A stretch of DNA of 36,000 nt from Mesostigma viride (Eukaryota; Streptophyta; Mesostigmatophyceae; Mesostigmatales; Mesostigmataceae): assembly GCA_009746045.1 (NCBI GenBank), contig RPFO01000199.1, positions 747,986-783,985 on the forward strand, written 5' to 3'. Of this stretch, positions 10,450 through 19,416 are shown piece by piece. A program made the position numbers and the translations under genes. Position 1 is the first letter of the stretch. Every line of letters starts with the position of its first letter. The notes beneath the pieces are model-generated. The model made no database searches. It was given only the letters and a program-made list of their open reading frames with translations, and was not told the DNA's origin.

Positions 10450-11118
10450 TTGCTGGAAGGCAAACCCGACTATGGTTCTGACGTTGATGTTTGTCCTGGA
10501 TGCTGGAAAACACGTCACCCCATTGCAGCAGGAGCGCGCTGCACGGCTCCCAGGCACAACAAGAACACGCCAGGGCGCTACAACCGCGCGGGGGCGGCAG
10601 ACCAGGGAGACTCCTGTAAGCTACCCTCACCATTTTTCACAAATGGTTTCCTGTTACCTTCTGTCTGCCAAGTGTTGCCTGAGTGTGATGATGTGGATTG
10701 GGAAGTGGCATATGACATGACACTGTCACACATGATGCGTGACCCCACCATAGCTTCCCTTAGTGCAGCAGCAGAAAAGGTAATCACGTATGGTGCTCTA
10801 GCAGAGCAACTGCACAAGGTTATGGGCCATGAGGCTGTGGCTGAAAGGCTAGCCAATAAAATACAAGGCCATGATCTGGAACAGATGTGCAGGCACGTAC
10901 GTAAGCACTGTGAGCAATGTCAGCTATATGCTCCTAAGCCCAGAAAATGGCATGTGGCCACACCACCACTGGCTAGAGGCAAACTGGTTGGGGATGTTAT
11001 ACACGTGGTGAAGGACACGGTATACTACCTAGTCATAAAGGATGCCTGGTCAAGGTTTGTGGTAGTGGAGCCCTGCCTGGGATGGATAAAGAGCAGCTGC
11101 ACAGAGCTTTACAGATAG
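10450..11118 (+). pseudogene. Integrase N-terminal half (H2C2 finger and start of core)
   Basis: The ORF carries a typical retroviral-integrase zinc finger: L-H-K-V-M-G-H, then C-E-Q-C about 30 residues later (H-x3-H...C-x2-C, 10811-10920). After a basic linker comes the start of the catalytic core, with D-V-I-H and Y-Y-L-V-I-K-D-A-W-S-R-F-V-V-V-E-P. The frame ends at 11118, but the expected sequence continues in the next frame from about 11080, so a one-base indel separates the two halves. The stretch upstream (10450-10800) should hold the protease in a copia element, yet I see no D-(T/S)-G there. Confidence 0.65.
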
Positions 11119-13190
11119 CCTTGGCACGTTTTCACCCCATTGAAAAAGTAATGCTGGATCAGCAGTTTCTCTGCATCCAGGACAGGAATGACCTGCCCAA
11201 GATAGAAGTGTCTGGGGCTCAAGATCATGAACGTCAGGGGTTGGTAGAACGTACCATGAGAGCCATCAGGGATGTGATAAGAAAAATGCCATCCAGGTTG
11301 GCTGACTCTGGTAGCTATGCTGACAGGGCATCTTGGGCAGCAGGGGTGACTACCCAGCTAAACGCCAAACCAATAATGTCCTCACCTTTTGGGGAAATCA
11401 CCCCAACTGGCCTTCAGTCAGGCAGCTATGCTTCAGAGGTACACACTCACTACAACACACAAAGGCAGCACTTAGCCAAGTTGCTGGCAAAGAAAGACAA
11501 AAATAATGCCAGGCCTGTGTTTGAAGTGGGGGACCATGTGTTGTTTTTCAGAGAGGGTGACAGAGGAAGAGCACACTCTGCCAGATGGCACGGTCCAGCT
11601 GTAGTCACCAAAATTCATGAAGAAGGGACTGCAGTCACTATACAACATGACAGAGAGCGTGTGGTCAGCAAGCATAGACTCAAGCTTTATTACCCACCAC
11701 TGGCAGACGTGTCAGGGGTAGAATTCTTGGACATGGATTCAGAGCAGGAGTCTGGTGGATTGATCTCACCCAATGAATTGGCTAAGGACGTCATTGATGC
11801 AAGCACTAGTACCACAGTAGAAGCTCCTGTGTTCCTCAGTAGTGCAGCCCCACTACAACCCAATAGTCCACCTGGGCAGGAGGACGGTGCACAGGGTGAG
11901 CAGCAGGTAGCACCTCCCTCACACCTGGAGGAGTCACAAAATAGAGCAGATCCTGTCGTTCCCAGGAAGTCATTTGCTGAGATTCTTAAGGCCTTGCACA
12001 AGGCACACAACACTAAAGCAGTTGTGGCAACAGGTACAGCACAGGTCAATGCTGTAGGGGATGCAGGTCAAGATCCTAGTATTTTGGCTGTAGACACCCA
12101 AGCACAGGTGAGTATCATCAGTGCAGCAGCTGTATCTGGTCTGAAAATGAAGGCCTCACCATGGGCTAGAGTGTCAGATTTTTCAGGCAAAACCAAAATG
12201 CAGGTCAAAGGTCAGGTGAGCATTCAAATCTTGGGTATGCCCACTCCATTTCAGGTGGTTGAGGGTTACTCAGGGAATGCCCTGTTAGGGGAACCTTTTG
12301 TATCTTACCCTGGTGTTGTCATCTCAGCTGGGAGGTTGAGTGTGGCAGGGGTAGGACAGGTGCCTCTAGATCATTTTAAAATCCCTTTGAGCCAGATTAG
12401 CACTGGGTTGGATGCTGCCATCAATGCAGTTAAGCCCAAGTACCTCCCAGGTCAGGAACCGTGTGTGGAGGACCTCATACACTCTCAAAAGCTACACCCT
12501 TCAGCGTTTGGGCTTGGTAGATGGGATGTTGCATCCATGTCTCCCCTGTCCTATGATGATATTGTACGGGACTGCCAGACGCAGATTGGGTTTCTTAAGT
12601 GGCTGGAGGCTTTTACCAAAGCCAGGGAGGAGTGGGTTGTTCCAGATGCACGTAGTCCCACACACACACCACCTGTGACTCCTCTTGATGCTATGCCAGC
12701 TGGAGCCAAGAAGCTAAGGTTAAAGTTTGTGTGCAAGCATAAACCTCAGGCTGATGGGGGACCACCCATTTTCCATGCTAGGCCATGTGTCACTGAGTTC
12801 AGGGGCTCTACAGAGCTGACAGAGGCTGAGCTTTATACTCCTGGTATTCAGCAAACGTCTCTCAAGGTGTTGCTTTCCTTGTTTTTGCATCAGCTTAATA
12901 CAGGGAAGGATTATGTGTGTAAAGCCACAGATATCAAAAGAGCCTTTCTAAAGGGGGACCCTGCCATAGCACAGCAGGTCTGGAGAGGTCAGGTATACGT
13001 GGTGAATACTCCTAAGGTGTGGCACAGGGATATTGTTCAACCCTTGTTGAGGCCAAACCTGGGGGTTGAAGGGTTGCAGTCAGCTCCAAAAATTTTTAGG
13101 CTGTCTGCACAGGAGGTATTCATGAAGCTAGGGGCCACCTATGATGACATTGACCCTTGCTGTTTGTCATCCCACACCCTGATGGAATGA
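11082..13190 (+). pseudogene. pol: integrase C-terminal half, protease-like segment, first part of RT
   Basis: The 702-codon frame begins inside the integrase core. D-Q-Q-F (about 11156) and Q-G-L-V-E-R (about 11237-11254) fit the second Asp and the Glu of the DDE triad, spaced about 30 residues. A W-H-G-P-A-V-V-T-K-I segment with K-H-R-L-K-L-Y (11584-11690) resembles the GPY/F module of Ty3/gypsy integrases. After a P/S/T-rich linker comes a retropepsin-like segment, A-V-D-T-Q-A-Q-V-S-I-I-S (Asp at 12093) and later A-L-L-G-E-P-F (about 12280). Then copia-type RT: T-D-I-K-R-A-F-L-K-G-D at about 12928-12960. The frame stops at 13190, but RT continues from about 13165 in the -1 frame. The protease therefore lies after integrase and has DTQ, not DTG/DSG. 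Confidence 0.7.
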
Positions 13191-14119
13191 TGATGTTTGT
13201 CTGGCATGGGGATGATCAGTTAATCTCAGGTCCTAGAGCTGCAGTGGATGCTTTCATAGCTCAGGTGTCTGCCAGTTTTGAGATTGGCAAGCAGCTAGAG
13301 CTGGGCAAGGAGCCAGTCAAGTTCTGTGGCATGATGCTTGAGTTGCTGCAGCAGCAGGGCAGCTGGGTTTGTTCCATGCAGGCCTCTGCTGAATACATTA
13401 AGTCTTGTCTGGATGTCCTGCCTGTTCACATCACCCCTGACATGTGCCCTACCATTAGAGGCAAGCTTGGTTGGCTATGTGCTACATGTGCACCCCACCT
13501 GGCTTTTGTGAGCAGGGTAGATGATGAGGTACTACAGGAGGTAGGAGCACGGGCAATCAAGCAGTTGTTGCATGATGGTCCACCTTTGATGCTTCACTCA
13601 CTGGACCTGTTTACTCCCATTCACATCACGTGCATGATGGATAGTTCAATGGAGTCCAGGGTAGTTACCAAGGTTCAAGCCAGAGAGGCTGGATTGTTTT
13701 TCCTGCATAACCAAGGTGGGAAGAAGTCACTAGTCTCCTGGTTCAGTAGATTGCACAAGAGGAAAGCTGTGAGTAGCAATGTAGCTGAATGCAGGGCTGT
13801 GGTATCTTCTGTCTTGCATGCAAGGTATCTCAATCACTTGCTGGTCTGGCTTCAACACCAGGCTGGTAGCTCTGCAGGAGTGAAAGCACATTTGCTGACT
13901 GACTCTCAATCTATCATCTCTTTCCTTGCCAATCCTTTGGCTGTACACTCGGACCTGGATTGGATTGTGCTAAAACAGGAATGCAAGTACCTGGAGTCTA
14001 AAGCCCACGTCAGGGACAAAGACAATGCTGCAGATGCACTGACCAAGGTGCCACAAGCAGCAGGACCACAATACCAGGTCTTGTATGGGTTGATGAACCC
14101 TGGTTACAGTCTGAAGTGA
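13157..14119 (+). pseudogene. pol: RT second half and RNase H (copia type)
   Basis: This frame continues the RT with H-P-D-G-M-M-M-F-V-W-H-G-D-D-Q (13178-13222). The place of the Y-x-D-D box reads H-G-D-D. About 200 residues later comes a copia-type RNase H: M-D-S-S-M (13636-13650), A-E-C-R-A-V (about 13787), T-D-S-Q-S (about 13900) and the terminal D-N-A-A-D-A-L-T-K (about 14023-14048), which matches the A-D-x-L-T-K end of copia polyproteins. The stop is at 14119. The start given is an internal Met in the shifted frame; the true protein reads through from 11082 after a one-base frame change. Confidence 0.75.
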
Positions 14120-14668
14120 CTGGCACATTGTACATGTTAGCCCATGACCCCCTGCCTAATACTGCAGCTGAAAGGCTGCAGTGGCAGCTGGGTAGTTTTC
14201 TGACAGTGAGAAGCACTGGTCTAGAAAGTTGGGACATGATGAATGTGTTATTTATTGAATAAAATTTTGTGAGACACTTGTTTGGATGACCATGACATGC
14301 TGGGGCCTGGAGCACCCATCTCACTCAGTTAAGAAACCATGCTTGAGACATGGGGCCTTTTTAATGCATCTCTTGTACATGTGTGAGGTGACCTTTGGGT
14401 CCTAGTAGGTTATCTGACAGTTTTTTAAGGCATTGGGAATGGCTGCGTCCATTTGATGGCTATGTGTGTTTCTGTTGAAACCCAAAGAAAACTTAAAGTG
14501 GGAGTTAGTCTAAGTCTCCCGCCTGTAGCCTAAGTGGACACGTGCCAGCACCGCCGGCGCCCAATTGGGTACTGGGACGGTGCTGGACTAGAGCAGTCAT
14601 GGCATGGACACGTGGCTAGACTCGGTATGTGATGAGCCGGTACCTCAGTACCGGGACTGTAGTTGTCA
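14120..14668 (+). other. 3' untranslated part of the LTR element
   Basis: No gene is seen. It contains AATAAA (14258-14263), a polypurine tract AAAGTGGGAG (14495-14504) like the plus-strand primer of copia elements, and two hairpins: CCAGCACCG/CGGTGCTGG (14545-14553 with 14578-14586) and CCGGTAC-CTCA-GTACCGG (14637-14654). The polypurine tract lies 164 bases before the repeat, so the LTR may really begin near 14505, its left part being lost or diverged in the 5' copy. Confidence 0.55.
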
Positions 14669-14889
14669 TGTTAGGACTGACTAGATCAGGTTGTAACTGA
14701 TAGGCTAGTCCGTCCAGGATCAGTAAGTTAGGCTTAACTTACGCAAAGTCTGGTCAGCCGCAAGTGACGGCTGACCAGCGGTATATGTGCCATTCTATCC
14801 TAATGCCAAGGTGTCTCGTCGTCTCCACACTGGCCATTTGGCAGCGTCTGTGTGCACTGAGTTTCCCAAGCTCTCAGCCTGCACTAACT
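14669..14889 (+). repeat. Right direct repeat (putative 3' LTR)
   Basis: From TGTTAGGACTGAC to CTGCACTAACT it matches 3576-3640 joined to 5927-6081. Where the left copy holds the TIR element, this copy reads CAGTAAGTTAGGCTTAACTT. The match ends at 14889, exactly where LINE coding sequence starts. Confidence 0.85.
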
Positions 14890-16889
14890 CAGGCGGGGCG
14901 GATATCCTCATCCATTCGGTGCAGGCCTACCTCGAGGCCCACCCCACCCACGCTGTCGTCAAGGTCGACTGCCACAACGCGTTCAACAGTCTGTCCCGCG
15001 CCAGCATGTTTGCGGCCGTCATGGAGTCCTTCGAGGACTTGTACGCTTGGACAGCCGTGTGCTACGGCCAGCCCGGTCAACTGGTTCACATCATGGAGGA
15101 CGGCACTTGCGGCGGCCTGCTGTCGCGGTCGGGCACCCAGCAAGGGGACCCCCTGGGACCCCTGTACTTTGCCGCCCCCCTCCAGGGTTGCCTCCAAGCG
15201 GTCCATGCTGCCCACCCGGCGGTCGCTATTCAGGCCTACTTGGATGATATCTACCTTCTGGGCCCTGTGCCGGACACCACCGCGGCTCTGCTGGCACTGC
15301 AGACCGCGGTGGCCGACATCAACCTCCAGTTGACCCTGGCCAAGTGCGCGGTGTACTCGCCCCAAGGTGATTGCTCCGGCTTTCCGCCCCAGCTCTTGGG
15401 CCGGGACGAGCGCCTCCATGGGTTGGATGTCCTCGGCGTTCCGGTTGGCGACCCCGCGTTTGTCATCGATGCTCTGCGGGCCGCCCTCGAGGCACGCACT
15501 GAGGTACTGCCCTTGATTGCGCGCCTTCATGATTCGCAGACCAAGGGTCTGCTTCTGTGGTTTTGCGCTCACCCTCGCGTCGTTCACTGGCTCCGGGGCG
15601 CTCTTCCGGCTCAGGTCCGGCTGGCCGCCGAGGGCCACGACGAACGCATCCAGTCGGCCTTGGCGCAGCTGGTCCCGGGCCCCGACCTCCCGCCACATGC
15701 TATTCGCATCGCCTCCCTGCCTGCACGGATGGGGGGCTGCGGTCTGACTCGTGCCGCCCGGCTGGCCCCAGCAGCATTTTTGGGCTCCGTCGCTCAGTCG
15801 TGGGCGGAAAGCTGCCGGCTCCTGCCCCTTTTGGCAACGGCAGCGCCTGACCTCCTGGACCCCAGCAGCCCTTTGCCCTTCGTCACCGCCATCCAGGAGG
15901 CCTATGCTGAGATCCAGCAGGCCTGTTCTCCCGTCCGTGCCGCTCAGGCGGTACAGCGCCACCTCCCTCGCGGCACTCCCTCGGTCGCCTCCGTTCAATC
16001 TCCCGCCGCATTCCCTGCTCGCGTCATCGATAAACACCAGAAAACCTACGCGGGTATTCTGCACACGGCTGATTGGATTGCTCTTTTCGCGGACCTCAAC
16101 GCCCAGGGACGTGCGTGGCTGTTCTCGCTTTCCTTGCGGAGTGTGGGCTCGGCGTACCTTCGTGCTCTTCCCATGGCCCCCCCATTCGCCTTGGCTCCCA
16201 GCCACTACTCGGTGGCGCTCCGGCACCAGCTATTTGCCCCGCAGCCTCTTGTTCCGGCCGGGCGGCCTTGTGGTAGCTGTGGGCAGCCGCTGGATCCCAC
16301 GGGGACTCACTACCTTGCCTGCATGGGGGGCCAACAGAATCAGAATTGGTATTTGTATTTGCACACTGTCCTCCTGACGGTGGTGCTCGCCATGATTCGG
16401 TCGGTTTTCCCCCACGCGAACATCCGGTCCGAGGATGCGGATGGCGCTGCCTTCTATTCCCCCAACCACCGGCCTGACATCGTGGTGCTGGACTTTGAGG
16501 GGGGTGGCCGGCATCTGCTTATTGACGTTTCGGTGGCGCGGCCCTTGGCTCTTAGCCACGTGGCTGGGGCCTCCCACACGGCAGGTTACACGGCGGACCG
16601 GGGGGAGCGGGCCAAGCTCCTGGCTTACGGCGACGTCGGGCACCATCGTGTGGTGCCCTTTGTCCTGGAGGAGTTTGGGGCCATGGGGCCCCTGACCTCC
16701 GCCTTCTTCAAGGAGTGTTGCCGGCTCCGGGAGGACCGGCTGGACCTGGAGGGCCAGCGGGCCCCATGGTCGGCGCGGACCTGGACGTCATATTGGCGTC
16801 AGCGCTTGTCGGTGGCGCTGACTCGGGCCATGGCTGACATCATGCTCCGCCGTACGCGGGCTGATTTTGCGGTGCAGCAGGGCTATTAG
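14787..16889 (+). CDS. LINE reverse transcriptase with C-terminal restriction-like endonuclease
   Basis: The open frame starts at an ATG inside the direct repeat (14787), but LINE-like sequence begins only at about 14890 (G-G-A-D-I-L-I-H). RT motifs: V-K-V-D-C-H-N-A-F-N-S (motif A), G-T-Q-Q-G-D-P-L-G-P (motif B, about 15133-15162) and A-Y-L-D-D (catalytic, 15234-15248). The thumb region is long. The C-terminus has a C-x2-C-x9-H-x3-C knuckle (about 16270-16323) followed by R-P-D-I-V-V-L-D-F and L-I-D-V-S-V-A-R (about 16470-16540), the P-D...D pattern of restriction-like endonuclease (RLE) LINEs such as R2, NeSL or CRE. There is no APE-type endonuclease in the window. RT blocks before motif A are missing, so the copy is probably inactive. 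The first ~34 residues are direct-repeat sequence read through in frame. Confidence 0.85.
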   Translation: MPFYPNAKVSRRLHTGHLAASVCTEFPKLSACTNSGGADILIHSVQAYLEAHPTHAVVKVDCHNAFNSLSRASMFAAVMESFEDLYAWTAVCYGQPGQLVHIMEDGTCGGLLSRSGTQQGDPLGPLYFAAPLQGCLQAVHAAHPAVAIQAYLDDIYLLGPVPDTTAALLALQTAVADINLQLTLAKCAVYSPQGDCSGFPPQLLGRDERLHGLDVLGVPVGDPAFVIDALRAALEARTEVLPLIARLHDSQTKGLLLWFCAHPRVVHWLRGALPAQVRLAAEGHDERIQSALAQLVPGPDLPPHAIRIASLPARMGGCGLTRAARLAPAAFLGSVAQSWAESCRLLPLLATAAPDLLDPSSPLPFVTAIQEAYAEIQQACSPVRAAQAVQRHLPRGTPSVASVQSPAAFPARVIDKHQKTYAGILHTADWIALFADLNAQGRAWLFSLSLRSVGSAYLRALPMAPPFALAPSHYSVALRHQLFAPQPLVPAGRPCGSCGQPLDPTGTHYLACMGGQQNQNWYLYLHTVLLTVVLAMIRSVFPHANIRSEDADGAAFYSPNHRPDIVVLDFEGGGRHLLIDVSVARPLALSHVAGASHTAGYTADRGERAKLLAYGDVGHHRVVPFVLEEFGAMGPLTSAFFKECCRLREDRLDLEGQRAPWSARTWTSYWRQRLSVALTRAMADIMLRRTRADFAVQQGY

Positions 16890-17924
16890 GTTCCTTCCAT
16901 CTCCACGAGAACAATCGCCTCCTTCTCCCGGACGGCCGCCTCTGGCGACACCTCACCCTGCTGCCCGGGTGCAAGCGCCCCGAACTCCAGCACGCCATCC
17001 TCAACTCCCTTCTCAAGCGCTCGGACGGCGAGATCTGGGCTCCATCCATCTCCGCCCCCACACTCCGTTCCATCCTGACGGAAGCCTTCCAGCAGCACGT
17101 GACCCCCCTTGCTGCCGACATTTCAGCAATCGGCGGCACGCTGACTGCTGAACTTCCTCAGATTTCCACCGCCGCCGCCTCCACCTCCACCGCCGTTTCC
17201 GCCTTCACTGCCGACATCAAAGCCCAGCTCCTCGACCTCGACCAACGCCTTCAAGCCACCGCCACCGCCCTTGAGAGCTTGCATGACACCGCCGGCCTCA
17301 CCGCCCAAGCGGTGCAGGAAATCGCTGCCCAGCCGGCACCTGCTGGCCCGGCCAGTGATGTTCCCTCCACCTGGGCGGACTTGCTTAAGCATCACACCAC
17401 CTCCACCACCTCCACCATCGCGGCACAACTCAAGCAACAAGCCCTCGACCTTCGCGAGGCGGCCGAGCTCGACAAGCGCAGCCACAATGTCATCGTCAAG
17501 CACTTCGACCAGCCGGCAGGTGAGACCTCCACGAGTCTCCTTGAGGCAGTTAAGCGCGCCATTCTTGCCCCCATGTTACTCACTGGTGAGCTGGACATGT
17601 CGGTTGTCCGCCTCCCCCGCGCGCGGGGGAAGGCTGGCCCGGCACCCGTGCTCCTCACCTTTAAGTATGTACATGACGGACAAGCTGGCGTTCCTTAAAT
17701 GCCGCAAGAAGCTCTCGGAGACTCGCTTCACGCTGGACGACGACTTGACCTTGGCCCAGCAACAGCGGCGACGCGAGCTATGGCCGACCTACCTTCAGCT
17801 CCGGCAGCGCCTGCAGGGGGGAAGCCGGTATACTGGAGGGGGGCGGTCATCCACGTTGACCACAAGCCCTGGCAGGCCCCTCCTGCCACTCCAGGCTAGG
17901 GAATATACCAGTAGTGTAGATTAG
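16865..17924 (+). pseudogene. ORF1-like coiled-coil / RRM-like ORF downstream of the RT
   Basis: The frame is open from 16865, overlapping the RT end by 25 bases in the -1 frame, and continues to 17698. It opens with a W-R-H-L-T-L-L-P-G-C region, then a Ser/Thr/Ala/Gln-rich heptad stretch from about 17099 (probable coiled coil), then R-S-H-N-V-I-V-K-H-F. The end is frameshifted at about 17665 (+1), giving D-K-L-A-F-L-K-C-R-K-K-L and D-D-D-L-T-L-A-Q-Q-Q-R-R-R-E-L-W-P. It shifts back at about 17815 to give Y-W-R-G-A-V-I-H-V-D-H-K-P-W. The D-L-T...R-R-R-E-L pattern is that of the L1 ORF1/transposase-22 C-terminal domain, an RNA-binding chaperone. In usual LINEs this ORF precedes the RT. The first in-frame Met candidates come late, so a -1 frameshift fusion with the RT is conceivable. 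Confidence 0.65.
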
Positions 17925-18389
17925 ATAGGCTTAGCCTTGCAAGTGGCCCACGCGCATGTGCGCCCATAATGGCCCCCATGGATGATGCTTTCAGTATCTA
18001 GCCGCGCCCAGCCTACAATGGGACCTCCCATGGATGATGCATTAAGAATTTAGCCATGCGATGCCTATGCAGGGAGTTACTCTCTGCTGAGATGCCATGT
18101 GTACACCAGCTATAGCCTAGCCACATACCCTCCACCCCATATGTCATGCAGGCCTTCTAGGCCCTCTCCTCAAGCCCCCCCTGGGTGCCTGTGCTTGTTA
18201 AGGAGGCATGAACCATCATGGCGGTGCAGGTGCACCTTGTGCACCCAGAGCAGGTGACAGTTGTACATCCTCCACCTGCAGGTTGTAGCCCTGATTGTAT
18301 TACAAACCCATAGATGCCCCTTTCTCAGGGCTATGTGTTACATATGCTCCCAACGGAGCTATGATTTTAATTAATTAATTAATTAATTA
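17925..18389 (+). other. LINE 3'UTR with (TTAA)n tail
   Basis: There is no ORF. An internal near-repeat CCCATGGATGATGC(T/A)TT occurs twice (17977 and 18029). The segment 18221-18366 is diverged from 20211-20372. It ends in TTAA repeats at 18367-18389, a microsatellite-like LINE tail. Confidence 0.6.
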
Positions 18390-18556
18390 GGTTCCTCCCG
18401 TTAGGCGTTTCCATTGGTCTTATCGTAGTATAGAGCTTTGACATGGCTCTGTATATAGGTTTATAGCTGGGCGTTTGCTTTGGTTTGAGTGATTTCACTC
18501 TGCTGTAAGTAATTATATTTTTAAAATATATAGGGAGCTATTATATATAATTAATT

Positions 18557-18850
18557 CATCTACGTCGGCCACAAGCCCTGGCACACGACCCCAGCGACCA
18601 CCGCGGCCCCTGCCAGCGACTCCAGACGCCCCAGCTTAGGGGAATACAGCAGTAGTAGTGTAGAATAGTTAGACAGTGGCCTTGTACATGCACGCCTACT
18701 ACAGGCACTATACCAGCTGACTTAAGAACATTAATTAGTCATGCACATGTGTGCCCATGACGCGCCACACACCAGATGATGCCTCGCTTTATTATTTCGT
18801 TATGCTGTGACTACGCAGAGAGCCACTCTCTGCTGAGAAGCCATGCCTTA
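18557..18850 (+). repeat. Second copy of the LINE 3' end, 5'-truncated
   Basis: It aligns with about 17853-18090. CATC(T/C)ACGT(C/T)G(G/A)CCACAAG opens both. GGGGAATACAGCAGTAG... follows, then ACTCTCTGCTGAGA(A/T)GCCATG near the end. It is diverged by many substitutions and indels and starts within the last codons of the ORF1-like gene. Confidence 0.7.
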
Positions 18851-19416
18851 GCTTTTGTATCAAAGAGACAACCAGCGCAGGCCAGAAATCGGGAGAATCC
18901 GGACCATGGTAGCTCGAGCCTGCCGTTATCTTTTCCGCGTTTTCGAGTCGTTCAGGATGATGAAGATGAATGGTGATGGAAATGTGTATCCTTGTGCATT
19001 GAAATTATGGCTGGCTTACGTGTGGAGCGACTAGATGACCTAGACGGTGGGGCCGGAAACAGCATGCTTGATCAGGGCGTGTGTTTCTAGCCTAACTGGC
19101 CGGGAGTGTCTAGTGGTGAGCACCATTGCTGCGATCGCTCTCCCACCATTTACGAGGAAATACCCGCAAATGGAAAACCACTGAAAAGGTCTAGCTAGTC
19201 AGTCATCACGTTAGCCATGCCATGATTCCAAACGTCCAAGAACTGCACACGGTGCAAAGGCAAAAAGCCGGAGGACAGCACTTTCAAATGTGCGGCGGGA
19301 ACCAAAAGCCCGCGGATGCCAGAAAACATCGTGTTGCGGCAGCGACGCGACGATGTGGACAACGAATCCAGTGCCAAGCTCGGAACGGCCGCAAAGGAGA
19401 TCTGGCATCACAGGGT
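18851..19416. other. Spacer without a recognisable gene
   Basis: Short open frames only, none with protein-like motifs. The right part (about 19200-19416) probably includes the 3' flank of the Penelope-like RT fragment on the minus strand. Confidence 0.4.

Larger units (their letters stand above)
6181..10460 (+). pseudogene. gag-like region of the LTR element, frameshifted and interrupted
   Basis: The first ATG (6181) opens an S/T/P-rich N-terminus. Coding-like sequence then passes through several frames: to about 6306, 6300-6580, 6580-6835, 6848-7732 and about 7710-8189. Residues from 6848-7732 form a long Arg/Glu/Ala-rich, probably coiled-coil stretch. A polyQ run precedes a compact domain (L-V-F-P-G-L-P-E-G-H, then W-L-F-K-L-S-H) like the core of copia gag. 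At 8189 the ORF is broken by a TTAA element; removing it and one TTAA continues the frame into K-G-F-Q-W-I-E-A-Y-K. Further frame changes follow (around 9970, 10070, 10375). A CCHC zinc knuckle (C-T-R-C-L-C-K-G-H-L-K-D-D-C, 10412-10453) ends the region. Several breaks sit on G runs. Confidence 0.65.
3576..14889 (+). mobile_element. Degraded LTR retrotransposon (copia-like RT) with nested insertions
   Basis: The element is bounded by two copies of a ~220-bp direct repeat starting TGTT (3576 and 14669). Between them lie, in order, a gag-like region, a CCHC zinc knuckle, an integrase with H2C2 finger, an aspartic-protease-like segment, a copia-type RT and a copia-type RNase H. All are on the plus strand and followed by AATAAA. 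Two TIR elements are inserted: 3641-5926 in the left repeat and 8190-9877 in gag. Without them the element is about 7.3 kb. Several frameshifts show that this copy is not functional as read, though some sit on G homopolymers. I found no clear tRNA primer-binding site after the left repeat. Confidence 0.75.
14890..18389 (+). mobile_element. 5'-truncated LINE with RT, restriction-like endonuclease and downstream ORF1-like ORF
   Basis: The element begins abruptly within the N-terminal part of the RT at the repeat boundary, as expected from 5' truncation during target-primed reverse transcription. It contains the RT/endonuclease ORF to 16889, a second ORF (16865-17924, broken), a 3'UTR and a terminal (TTAA)n tail at 18367-18389. 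Two other fragments of its 3' end occur at 18557-18850 and 20211-20372. One of these starts inside the end of the second ORF, which supports that this ORF belongs to the element and is 3'-proximal. Confidence 0.75.

Noticed and set aside
13150-13195. Programmed frameshift inside RT
   Set aside because: There is no X-XXY-YYZ heptamer at the junction, and several other frame breaks in the same element indicate decay or sequence error.
14889-16226. 445-codon minus-strand ORF opposite the LINE RT
   Set aside because: The plus strand carries RT and endonuclease motifs in order. The antisense frame is open only because of GC-rich codon use.
18367-18389. TTAA run as a piggyBac target or origin-like AT tract
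   Set aside because: It follows a LINE 3'UTR directly and is best read as the element's microsatellite-like tail.
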